Source of the DNA: Microstegium vimineum
Lineage: Eukaryota; Streptophyta; Magnoliopsida; Poales; Poaceae
Direction: 5' to 3'
DNA: 64,000 nucleotides
NCBI GenBank assembly: GCA_022036555.1
Contig: CM039124.1
Coordinates: 52,040,963-52,104,962 of the forward strand
Shown here: positions 35,644 to 46,947 of the stretch, piece after piece
Numbering within the stretch: the stretch's first letter is position 1
How the letters are laid out: every line of letters starts with the position of its first letter
Position numbers and translations under genes: made by a program
Notes under the pieces: model-generated
Databases searched by the model: none
What the model saw: only the letters and a program-made list of their open reading frames with translations
What the model was told of the DNA's origin: nothing

Positions 35644-38600
35644 CTAAGAGGTGACCACGTCGTCATTGGCTTCTGGTGTCAGTTGTGGTGCCGGTGTGAC
35701 ATCCATTGGGTCAACTTTGCTCTTAGCAGCTTCATACTCTGATAGGAGATCCATAAACTCGTTGAGCAGCCTCTGGACTTTCCGGTTTGATGCCATCAAT
35801 GGAAGTATGTCTTCCCTGAGAAGTTTGTGCTTCTTCATCCCCTGCACAATTGGCATCAGTTACTTTACAAACTGGAGATCATGTACCCTAAGAACATAAG
35901 AACTGGAGTGTCATCTATTACAGTTCATGAACCCTCATGGTTATCTAGAAAGAGAATGGATCTAGTATGCACATGGTGAGTGAAAGAGAAACTTACCAGA
36001 ATATCAGGATCCCACGATGGATTTTTGGGTTCCCTAGATGATGCAGATCCAAGCATGCCCATCGGAGGACCTAGGAAGTTCTCACAAACCTCACGTAAAC
36101 GAGATTCGTCTCCCTCTCTGCATATAAAGAAAAATAAAATATAATAAGCGTGTCAATAAATCATCACCAACTAATTTCCATCAGACAAAGATATTGACAT
36201 ATTTTGTCGGTCCATTCAACAGACACAGCTGAGCACCCACATAACTAACCTTGCCAGAAACCGTATGTAGGACAAAAGGCATTGGCGATACTCCTGTGGT
36301 GACTTCAAAGCCAAAGAAGCAGCCAACTGGGTCTCTAAATGTGCACGTGTCTGCAAACCATCATCTGTAACCCTGAAACAGAAACTCCCACATCAGTACG
36401 TTTAATTTCAAGTGTTCATGAATACTAAAGCAATCAAAGCGGCACGCAGACCTGCTCCATATAGGCTTTCTAGCCATGAACTTGCCTAGATCAATCTGCA
36501 ACTTGCCTAGCTCTCCACCTTGGGGGGAACTAAATGAGCTAGCAAAATTTGATGCTGGAAAACAATCATCGGCAATCCTTAACCAGCACTTCATGCTCAT
36601 GTCAAAAAGAAAAGCATGGCGACTGGCAAGGACAACTAAGGGAAAACCACATCTTGAGAATTTAGCAGATATAACCTTTACTGCACCTGTTAACAAGGCA
36701 AAGATAACTAATAAGCACAGAATAGCCATCTTAGGCTGTATGTGGAACTGAAGACTAGATGTACAAACAGTTACCAGCATGATTTGCTGATGACTCATCT
36801 GGAGATGCAACCAAAGAAGCCAATGAGTCCTGCAAAATGCAGGTCCTGTTATAGAGGTCCCATATGTACATTAGACCTCTTCTTGTGACAAGAAGCAATT
36901 TCCAGCGGTCGTCACAGTCTATATAGACGGCTGCGGATCCCATCATCATTGCCGGCATTGCTCGTCTTCCACATTTTGTGTAAACCTAGTTAAGTAAGAG
37001 CAGTCAATTGTGAGAACACAGAAGCCTATTCCAACAATAATTGACTGGGGTTACATAATACTCCCTCATTTTCAAAATGGAAGGAGCAGTTTGACCCGGC
37101 GTGGTCTCCAATGCCACACTTTAACCATCAATATCTCATATATATTATGATTTATGACCATGAAATTTGAAAGCATACTTAATTTGCACGGTATAATCTA
37201 CAAGTTCTTGAGTAATTGTTACTCAACACTTAAAAGTTCAAATCTTCAGTTGTGTGCACGCTTAACCAAAAAAAAAGGAGGGGCCGTAGCATCCGTTTTT
37301 TTAAAACAAAATCAATCTATAAGAAATTCAGATAAGAAAATCCTGCTCACCTGCAGGTAACCATCTTCACAGCCAACAGCCCAGAAATTTGCATTGCCTG
37401 CCAAGACAGTAACCTTTGCAGATATACGATCCAACCAAAGAGTTTTTGTTCCTCTTGTACACCTTATCTCAGTTTCATTTGTTGAAAAGGCACCAACACC
37501 AATCATATCGCCTGCAGTGCGTTCTACAGGCTTTGCTTCAAGGCAGACTTGTACGGAATCCTCATTGTCTTTCTTATCTAACACATGTATAGAAAGTGAG
37601 GAGCTGGTCAAAGAGCCTGGAACAACAGATCCAATGCGTTCTACACTTAACATTCCATCACTGCCAGCATTGGTTGAAGCTTTTTGAATAACAAGACTCT
37701 CTGTAATGTTCGCCCTTGCTGTGACACCAGAGCGATCCTTAACTCCAGAGTTGTTACAGTTACTGTTACTACCATAAGATGGTCTTATCCCATTCATTCG
37801 CTGATCTAGGGATGAAAAATCCACAACCTGATTCTGAGAACGGCTGGGTATGTTATCTTGGTTGGAAGGAAATCCAACAGCCTCTGGGATTATTCTTTTC
37901 CGGCCATCAGGACGCCGGTATTCCCTCTGCTTCACTGGACTAGATAACCGAGTAACTTTATTCATATCATCAGCAACAGGACCTGATGTTTTCTTCTCAG
38001 CTTCAGGTAAAGCTTCAGGAGCTTTCTTGCTTTGCACAACAGAAGCTGGGTTAGGCACATCTGCAGAAAGTTTTGGGGGTGCTTGAAATTGCTGGACAAT
38101 GGAAGTCCCCTTTTTGTTAGCCGATTGCTTTGCTGATGCTTGTTCTAGCAGTAACTGTGCAGGGCTTTCAGCCAGATTTGATTGTCGCCCTCTGACATCA
38201 CCATATCTACTCCTCTTCAATTCATCCAGTTCAGAATCACTTAACTTGTATCCAAGCTCCTTTGCTTCAAAGTGAAAGTTGTCAACAGATCCATCCAAGG
38301 AGCATGCAAAAAGTGAATAACCATCAGGGCTCCTGTCAGTGAAAATCACATTATCACCATGAGGTTGGATATATGGGTAATATTAAGAGTTATATAGAGG
38401 AACAAACGGAGATGCCTTACCAAGATAAATCAACCACACTTTGAGAGAAAAAATTCTTAGCAACAAACAATGGTCGGGAACTTGCTGTTGTCCAAACAGT
38501 AATTGTTCTGTCCTGACTTCCAATAGCAATAACATTATATGGTTGCTGTTCTTTTGATGATGTCTTTGATGTTCCATTGGCCCAACCATCTGGTGCAGCT

Positions 38601-40944
38601 TTTGTGTCTTGACCATTTGAGAAATTCTTATGAAACATTGAGTTATTAAACTTAACAACCACAATCGGTGCGTTATGCCCTAGGAAGTCAAAGGTAGCAG
38701 ACCACTCGCCTCTTTCAAGCACAGGGGCTGAATGCCTAGGTTTCTGGAAGCCGTGAGTCGTAGTAATGAAGTGGCCACAAGGTGACCATGCAAGTCGCCT
38801 AAAAAATGTTGAACCAAGCTGCAGGAAGAAGGAAAATAAGAAAGGATTGTATTGAGAGCATGTTGATCATAGTAGATTATAAAATTCAGGAAACATAACA
38901 TACAGATTTATCCCAATGGCCTTCTGTCTTGTGAGCAAGACTCCAGTCGCTTGTACGCCATATTATAACAGTCTTATCATCTGATTGGCTTGCAATGAAA
39001 GAGCCAATAGGATCCCAGGTAACACCTTTGACCAAGCTGGAATGCCCTCTCAAGACGGCAGTGCACATACCATTGGTCATGTTCCATATGTGTACAGTGT
39101 TATCCAAGCTGCCACTAGCCAATGTTGAATCATCAGGGGACCAATTAAGATCTACCTACTTTAGGCATAGGAAAAGAAAAGGGTGTTCAACAGTTAGACA
39201 GTTAGAGTAACAAAATAATATAAGAGCCAAAGAAAGAGTAACAGCACAAATTCTACAAATGCTTATTTAAGAAAAACTAGGCAAGATATACAGCATGGGT
39301 GCAATTATGGAAGATAATTACCACATCTGCAGTATGCCCTCTTAAGGTCATAACAGCCTTCCAATTCTCTACATCTGGAGGTTCCCCACTACCAAACTCA
39401 GATGTTCCAGAACCAGCTTTTTGCTCATGAATTAGGATAACCTGATCATCTGATCCAGAAGCCAGATAGCGGCCATGCCTATCCCATCTCACACAATTTA
39501 CTGATCCAAAATGATCACGCATTGTAGCTAGCAACCCTTGGCTGGAATCATTGTTGGCATTATTCTTATCCACAGATTTCATGCTCCATATTCGAACCTA
39601 TTGCAACACCACAGCAAATAAAAGGGACTTAGTAAGGAGGTCACTTATGAATGATAAAAGGAAACTATGAAACAGTGGTTACATCTCAGTATCACATAAC
39701 AAGTTACAGACAAATATGTGTTAATATGACAAGAAATAACAACCAACTAAATCTTAAAATTTTCAATTATCGCTCAACAATGAAATTACCAATATTCTCA
39801 GTACAGAATCACATCAATGCCAAACCTTAAATTTGACGATCACTCAGTAAGCTATATAGATTATAATGCAACATGCTAGCTAATATGAACTAAAAACAAC
39901 ATAGTAAACCCCATGAGATAAAAATTTGGGACGATGAATAGTGACTTCACAATAAATTCCAGTTGAAAATCCAGTCATTAAATCATTAATTCTAAAATTA
40001 GATCAGACATACTGCTAATGGCAAGGTTATGGCCCTGTTCATCAGCACTACTTTTCAGTGAACCAACAGTTTTTTCCTATCACAACAAAATCAGCATAAG
40101 CATTCAACATAAGCCAAATTTCAACGAAAGGCCTATGTATGAATAGAGAATTGTTAGCCAAAGGTGTGTTCTAACAAAACAAAATATACCATATACTTTG
40201 GGATGGAAGGCATCGACCCCAAACCTGGGAACGTCATCCCGACCTAGGTACACGGGGTCATTTTCGACCCCCCCCCCCCCCCCCCCCCCACACACACACA
40301 CCCTGTAAAAACCTCTCGCAAGTAGCGTATCACGTTCCACAACATGTCAACAAGGGGACTTTGTGACTATGCCTAAATTAATACCTTAACCAAACAAGAT
40401 GGACCCAAGAATGCAAGGGAATGCTCATAAGCTACTAGTAGTGGAGGACTCAAGAGAGTTCTAGAGCCTAGGCAAAGTATGATGAATGTTAGCTATAAAT
40501 AATTTGTTTTCAATCCTTATGATAAAACTAAAATTCAATTGCATGTTCGCCAAGGAGCCCGGCGTCCAGTCGGCCTGGGTCACCTAGCGGCGAGTGTGCT
40601 CTGGTTACATGCAATCCTTAACCTCCAAATACTTTCAGCTGGGGATATCACTGAAGCACAATTAGCACGCAAGTGTTAACCTATTATATAGCACTGAAAA
40701 AGGCCAAGACAGGGCAAGTCAGCAGGAAAAATAAACAATGAAAAAGAGAAAAGAGAAAGGGAAAATTACAGTGTTGAGCTCCGATTAAAAAAGAAGCAGG
40801 TAAAGGAAAAACAACAAAAACAAAAACACAGGATACCTTCTGGTCGCCGCCGCCAGTGGCGAAGCGGAGGCCGCCGGGCTGGATGTCGATAGAGAAGATC
40901 TGCAGGCCCTCGTGGCGAATCCAGCTTGGCTTCTCCGTAATCAT
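35644..40944 (-). CDS. HIRA: HIRA histone chaperone
   Basis: HIRA deposits histone H3.3-H4 independently of replication, working with ASF1, UBN and CABIN1. Ten coding exons (minus): 40944-40837, 39597-39322, 39155-38904, 38818-38421, 38332-37351, 36985-36775, 36686-36452, 36372-36250, 36117-35997 and 35841-35644. All borders are GT-AG and phases agree, giving 967 residues, close to other plant HIRA proteins. The start MITEKPSWIRHEGLQIFSID opens the seven-bladed WD40 domain (e.g. HFGSVNCVRWDRHGRYLASG, RGHSSLVKGVTWDPIGSFIA, NVIAIGSQDRTITVWTTAS). The ASF1-binding B segment follows as EYRRPDGRKRIIPEAVG (about 37870-37925), then the Hira domain (AMPAMMMGSAAVYIDCDD, MKCWLRIADDCFPASNFASS). The C-terminus is LMASNRKVQRLLNEFMDLLS. 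No stop or frameshift was found, which makes it the best-preserved large gene here. Confidence 0.96.
40268..40300. repeat. Poly-C run plus CA repeat in HIRA intron 1
   Basis: About 22 consecutive C residues followed directly by a short CA repeat. Confidence 0.9.
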
Positions 40945-41171
40945 CTCCTCAAGCAATAGATTCCTCCGTAATCATCTCACGACAAGGACACCCAATAATG
41001 TTTGCAAAGCAATCGAACTTAGTAGGCATATACATACACCTGTAATTAGATTCAGAGCCGATTACGAATAGTATGTTAGGGTTTCGGCGCGCGGTTTTAC
41101 CTACGAATTACGTTGAGGTTTGGGCGCACGGCTTCGCACAGCAGGAAGAGAGGACCAAGGGGAGGGAATAC

Positions 41172-41440
41172 CTGGTGTCCTGGTGCTGCTCGTCGCCGGC
41201 CAAGGTGGTGACTGGCGAAGTAGGACTGCAGCGACGGTCGCGGGGGCCAGTGGCGAGTGGCTGCAAATGGCGGACGCCGCGTCGCCGCGCCGGAACTGGT
41301 CGCGAGAATGCTGGCCCCAGGTGGTGCTCGAACGAGCACAGTCTCCTCTCCGGGTTGCGGCGCGGCGAGCGGATGGAGGAGATCGGCCGCGGGCGAGACG
41401 AATTCAGGCGGCGGAGCAAACGTCGACGAGCAAGGTTAGA
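41172..41440 (-). promoter_or_regulatory. Probable HIRA 5' UTR exon and promoter region
   Basis: A GC-rich block upstream of the HIRA start reads on the minus strand ...CAGCACCAGGACACCAG|GTATTCCC, a good donor at 41171, so it is probably a non-coding first exon spliced to the exon holding the ATG. Long plus-strand open frames here are a composition effect. The left limit of the exon is approximate. Confidence 0.5.
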
Positions 41441-41497
41441 AAAAAGAGGGCGGCGCTATACGTACAGTATATTATTAGTAAGTGAAATACACCATCT

Positions 41498-42298
41498 CGG
41501 AGAAAATGTCTATTATAGGACTCAAAACAACTGGTTTCTCTATAATAGGACTTCTAACATTGATTTCTTCCAAATAGACTTTAAACATTGTTTATAAGCT
41601 ATAATAACATTTTGTTTCATTTTTAATTATATTTATGTCCTTAAATACATGTATTTTTTTAATGACCATATTACCCTTCAGCCTAATCTAATCTAATCTA
41701 ATCTAATCTATTCCCGTACAGATCGGGCGATGATGTTTCTTCCGACGTTTCTTCTTCTCCCGTCCCCGTCGGCGACACCGCCCGCCGCCCCTCCCTCCCC
41801 AAGCCGCCCCTCCATGAATGGCAGACGCTCGCCGCCCCTCCTCCTCCCTCCCTAAGCCGCCCCTCCCACATGGATGGCCGCCGCCTGTCGCCCCTCCTCC
41901 TCAAGCCGTCCCCATGAATGGAGAGCCTCCACCCGACGGACTCCATGGAGGGGCCTTACCTTCCATGGCCATGCTCCAGCCAACCGTGGCCACGGCTGAC
42001 CAGCTAGCCAAGGCATCTGTCAGACAAGGACACGGTCAACAGCCAAGGCATGGCCACGGCCAGCAGCAGGCCAAAGGCACGGGATCAGCCCATGCACAAG
42101 GTCACGCCCACGAGACAACATCCAACAATGACCTGTGAAACACTCAAAGGTTTGGTTATGTTGGTAACAAATACATGTATTTAGATGACAAAAAAGATTA
42201 AAAAAGAAACGAAATGTCATTAGAGCTTATAAACAACGTTTTGAGTCCTATTTGGGAGAAACCAACGTTAGGTGGAGTACTATAATAGCCATTTTCTC
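41498..42298. mobile_element. MULE-like element with long inverted repeats and GC-rich cargo
   Basis: The left arm (41498 to about 41665) starts CGGAGAAAATGTCTATTATA and holds CATTGTTTATAAGC, CATTTTGTTTC and AAATACATGTATTT. The right arm (about 42160-42298), read in reverse, starts GAGAAAATGGCTATTATAGT and holds CGTTGTTTATAAGC, CATTTCGTTTC and AAATACATGTATTT. These are long terminal inverted repeats of Mutator type. A 6-base direct repeat CCATCT (41492-41497 and 42299-42304) flanks it; Mutator duplications are usually 9, so the rest may have mutated. The GC-rich core (about 41715-42140) has roughly threefold repeats of CGCCGCCCCTCC / CATGAATGG words and an open frame MADARRPSSSLPKPPLPH..., not recognisable as a gene. 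There is no transposase. Confidence 0.7.
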
Positions 42299-43248
42299 CC
42301 ATCTTGGAGGTTGTTTTCGCAAACATAGCAGCCATGAGCCAACCGTGTATAGGGGTGCAAAAACAGCTTTCAAAACCACTTTAAACCTTTCACGATACAT
42401 ACATTTAACTAAGTTTAGCACCCAAAATTCTGATTTCAAAAGTAAGGAACCATTTGAGAATGCAGAACAAGTTTAAGAATCCTAGTAGATTTTATTCTAT
42501 TATTATCTTATATAAATAAAAAAATTATGGACTTAAAATTGTACAAAAGTATTAAAAAAATAGTTCAGTCCAACTTATCTACTACTCTCTCCATTTCAAA
42601 TTCTAAGTCATTAGAAATTTTTTGAAGAGTCAAAACATCTAAGTTTGACTAAAATTATAAAAAATTATGACACCAAATATATATACTAACATTTATGATG
42701 TCAATTTAGTATCATTAAATTCTTCGTATCATTAGACTTTAAATCAATTATATATTTTATAACAACTTCTATTTGATGTCAAAAAAATTATAATCTTCTC
42801 TATAATTTTTATAATTTATAACCTATATTTTTTTAAATTCTTCGTATCGTTAGATTTTCTTATCGATGTTAGAAAAAAAAAAGTTCACATCCATCTTGTC
42901 TCATTCACGGTCAACATGGGAACCGACGAACATCCACATCCTAGAGTGACACTGAATTGTTAGTTTGTTAATACCATCTAGATTCGTCACAAAATTAACT
43001 GTAGAATCCAACTTCAAGTGCGAAAATTTTGTCCAAATATGTAGGACTATAAACATAGCAGAAGCAAGTTGAGTTGAGATCAATTATGTACAGCAAGCAG
43101 AGCAGCTCATAAATTAAGTTGATTTCTCCACACGAAACCACGCACAAGCACAAGCTTGATTATTACTGTAGTACTTCCGTAGAACTAAGCATCTAAGCAG
43201 GGTAGTGTATTAAGGGCGTGCGAGCCACTGAAAAATTCGCTCGAGAGA
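42299..43248. other. Intergenic, AT-rich with MITE remnant
   Basis: CTACTCTCTCCATTTCAAATT at about 42581, followed by AGTCAAAACATCTAAGTTTG and AT-rich words up to about 42870, looks like a degraded CTCCCTCC-type MITE. The rest is the 3' flank of the F-box-like gene. No gene recognised. Confidence 0.45.
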
Positions 43249-44562
43249 TTACGATGGCAGCTCTTCCTGATCGTCCGGAGGCTCCCTGAACACTACCGGC
43301 GCGACCAGCGCGAGCATGTTGGTGTGCGCGGCGTACTCCACGGCGCGCCAATCCTTGCCGGCCGGCTGATCCGGCAGGACGGCCTCACGCCTCCGCCGCG
43401 TCACCGTGTCGAACGCCACCACTCTCCTGCCGGCCAGCACCACCACCTCCACCTCGGCTCCCTGGAACGGCAGCAGCCTCACGTCGTCGCTCGGCACCCG
43501 TACCCCGCCGTACCTGTTCGCCACGGCAATGACGCCTTCCACCTCTGCCTGACCCGTCGTCCCCTCCTCCTCGTCGTCGTCCTCGGAGTCGGACAGCTCG
43601 AAACCGGGCTCCGGTTGCCAAGGCTGCTGCAGTATCTCGGCGACGGAGACCGTGGTGGCCATTTCCCAGCCACCGAGCCTGTCGAGCCGGAACACCACGA
43701 CGTCGCCGCCGTCGCGCACAACGCAGTGCAGCGTGCCCGCGGCGGAGCCGATCTCCCACTAGGCGCTGTCCCCAGGGCACAACGCGAGGTCGACGCGGCC
43801 CGTGACAGGGTCGTACCCGACGGCGGTGCCGATGTCCGTCCGCCACCAGGCCATCCCGCCTGCCGCGACGCCCGAGGAAGGGACGAGGCCCTCGGCGGGT
43901 GCGACCGCGTCGGCGACCCACCACGCGCCGGTCCCCGACGCGAACACCGCGAAGCAGTAGATGCCGGAGCCCGGCGCGGACTCGAAGGCGCAGACGAGCA
44001 CGTAGTCACCGCGGAAGTTGTAGACGCCGGCGTCGAAGAGGACGACGACCGCGGGGCGCGGCCAGGTGACCCGGCGCGGCGGGCACGGGACGCCGTGCCA
44101 GGACCCGGTCGCCGGGTTGCACACGAAGTAGGCGTCGTCGGCCGGGGAGAAGCATCACGCGAGCCCGCGCGAGGACGACAGCACGGTGGGCGGCGACGAG
44201 GCCGGGAGGAACGCCAGGTCCGGGGACGGCACGGTGTCGGCGGCGTCGAGCGGGAGGAAGAAGCCCGCGGGCGCAGTGAAGAGGCCTGAGGCCCTGCGCG
44301 GGGTGGCGGCGTGCGCGACGGCGAAGAGCGGGGATGAAAGCGCACCCGCCCACGACGGGTGCACCAGGCGGAGGCGCGCCGCGGCGGCCGGCGGGAGGTG
44401 CACGAGCGCGTGGTCGCGGAGCACGGTGGCCAGCGGCGCCCGGATGGCGCGCTCCCGCAGCAGCAGCCGCCGCGCCGCGTCCCGGTCCCGGAACGCGCGC
44501 CGGTGGTGTTGCTGGTCCACGTCGTCGCTCGACGGCGTTGTGTCCGCGTCGGCGCCGGACAT
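43249..44562 (-). pseudogene. F-box-like protein with two in-frame stops
   Basis: One continuous reading frame from the ATG at 44562: MSGADADTTPSSDDV, ATVLRDHALVHLPPAAAARL, RLVHPSWAGALSSPLFAVAH (an F-box-like N-terminus), LFTAPAGFFLPLDAADTVPS, then TGA at 44155-44157. The frame goes on with CFSPADDAYFVCNPATGSWH, WPRPAVVVLFDAGVYNFRGD, YDPVTGRVDLALCPGDSA, TAG at 43759-43761, and then WEIGSAAGTLHCVVRDGGDV, FELSDSEDDDEEEGTTGQAE, AVLPDQPAGKDWRAVEYAAH, ending EELPS. The layout is that of grass F-box proteins with a beta-propeller-like C-terminus (SCF ubiquitin ligase adaptors). Apart from the two stops the frame is unbroken, so loss is recent or the stops are errors. The hAT element ends 38 bases upstream of the ATG, so its original promoter is displaced. 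Confidence 0.7.
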
Positions 44563-44910
44563 GACCGGCGGTGGTGGATCGGCGATACGTGGGTCCTGGG
44601 CAGGGTTCACGAAACCGGTCGGTTACCGCTGTAACCGGCCAAACCGCCCACCACCAGTTCGGTTTCGGTACCGGTTTGAATTTAAATTTCAAATTTGAAT
44701 TTCAAAAAATGAAAAATGCTGAAAAAATTCCTAAAAATAGTTCATGATTTATAGAGTCGAATGGTGTACAAATTTTTCAAATTGGAGTTCGTTTGCTATT
44801 TATTTTAACGTGTACAAGTTTGAAAAAAAAAGAAAAAAATCGGCCGGCCCGTTAAGGATCCATGCGGCCCATTTCGTCCAGGCGCCTCATACAAGGCAGG
44901 CAGAGGCCGT

Positions 44911-44933
44911 GGGGGGGGGGGGGGGGGGGGGGG
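44911..44933. repeat. Poly-G homopolymer, about 23 bases
   Basis: Uninterrupted G run within the left part of the hAT element, upstream of the transposase start. Confidence 0.9.
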
Positions 44934-46947
44934 CTGTCGGCTCCCACAACGCTATCCGCCCGCTCCCTTCCCCATTCCGCCCGTGCGCCGCGCGCTCCGC
45001 CTCCGCGAGGCGGTTACCGAACGGCCGGCGGCGATTACCGAGGGGAACGGGTCGGTAACCGCCCCCGAGCGGTTCGCGCACGGTAACCGTCCGGGATACG
45101 AAGGTAAGTTTTTTTTTCATTTCCTTGCATTTGTAGTTGTTTTAGTTGTAGGATTTAGTTAGAACAAGCTCTAGGATGTAGGATTGATGGAGTATAGGAT
45201 GTAGAAAATATTTATTGTAGGATTTAGGTAGGATTTGACTTAGGATGTATATAGGAGTTAGGTTTATTTGGTTTAGGATTTAGGATTTGTCGTTGGATTT
45301 GTTTTAGGATGTATGTAGGATTTAGGATTTATGTTTTTTTTATATAGGATTTAGGTTGGATTTAGGTGTATGTTAGGATTTAGGTTTATTTGTGATATGA
45401 TTTGATGCATGTGTTTGATTTGTTTGTGTTGTCCATTTGTGCAGGAAGACAATGCCGAAAGACGTGGTATGGGAGCATGGTGAGAATCTTGCTCCCGGTT
45501 GAAGATGCAATTACTGCCATACACAAAAAGCAGGGGGTGGTGCTTCCCGATTGAAGCAGCATTTGGCTGCGCGCGGGACGGAGGTGATCCACTGCAGCAA
45601 GGTGCCCAAAGAAGTCCGGGAGTACTTTCAGCGGGACATCGACAGAACTAGGCAGGCAGCTAGTGACCGCTCTCGGTAGAGGGTTGCACGAGAGGCTGCT
45701 CCAGCGGAGGCCAACCACCCCCTTGACGATGACGAATACGAGGCTCAGATGCAGGCAGCCATTAATCAGTCCAGAGCAGAATATGAGTACAAAGAGGGGG
45801 TGCAGCGGAGAGGAGGCGCTTACGAGCGTGGAGGTGGCAGTGGTAGTGGTACTACTTCGCAGAGGGGCAATCCTTTGCAGAGGATGTTTCAGAGGTCTGG
45901 TTCACAGAGGCAGACCCCTGCGGCGGTGGAGGACTACAACTTGGCAGCCGGTACGAGTGGTGAACTGAAGCAGACAAGGATTGATACAGGGCCATGGACG
46001 CAGAGGGGAAGGGACGCGAAGGATGCACTGGGAAAGCTTGGGGAAAGTTTTTTCATATTACAGGAATCCCCGGGAGACAGGCGGACAATCCGTACTTTGT
46101 TAGTGCGGTCAGGGAGACGCAGAAGTGGGGTAAGTACATATACTTGGAGACGTATGTCATTACATATATTTCTCTATTCTCATGATTCGCTTACGATTGC
46201 AGGTGAAGGCATCGCGTCACCCAGTGGAAGGGATATAGATAGGAAGTACCTCGATCGGAACGAGGCGGACTTATAGAGCCGGTACGCAAAGTTTCAGGAG
46301 GAGTGACCCATGTTTGGGGTCACGTTGATGTGTGATTCGTGGACGGGCCCGACAAGAATGAATGTCATCAATTTTTTGATCTATTGCAATGGCGACATGT
46401 GGTTCCACAAGTCAATTGATGCGACTGGTAGAAGCCAAGATTCGTCTTATTTGTTGGGGGTACGTCCAAAATATTGTGTCAGTTCACATGCACTATGTTT
46501 TCTCGGTTCCACTAAATGTTGTGCCTACTTGTGCAGCTGATTCGCAAGGTGGTTGAGGAGATAGGTGCTGAGCATATCGTGCATATCGTCACGGACAACG
46601 GCTCCAACTTCAAGAAAGCATGCCACAGATTGAACGAGGAGTACGAGCATATTGTTTGGACACCTTGCCTTGCACACACCATCAACTTGATGCTGAAGGA
46701 CATTGGTGCAAGGCCGGAGCATGTAGGTATGATCTCTGTATGCAAGCGCATTTCAACTTGGCTGCACAACCATGGCCAGTTGAATGCAATGATGAGGAAA
46801 GTCATTGGTGGTGAGTTGGTCAAATGGAATGCCACTAGGTTTGGGGCCAACTACATGTTTATGGACAGCTTCCATCGGAAGCGTGATCGTTTTATGCAGT
46901 GGATGAGATCTTCTGAGTTCTTGCATAGTAGTTGGGGACAATCAAAG

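Noticed and set aside
43324..44289. Plus-strand 321-codon frame
   Set aside because: Antisense of the F-box-like gene; His/Arg/Asp-rich composition typical of a shadow.
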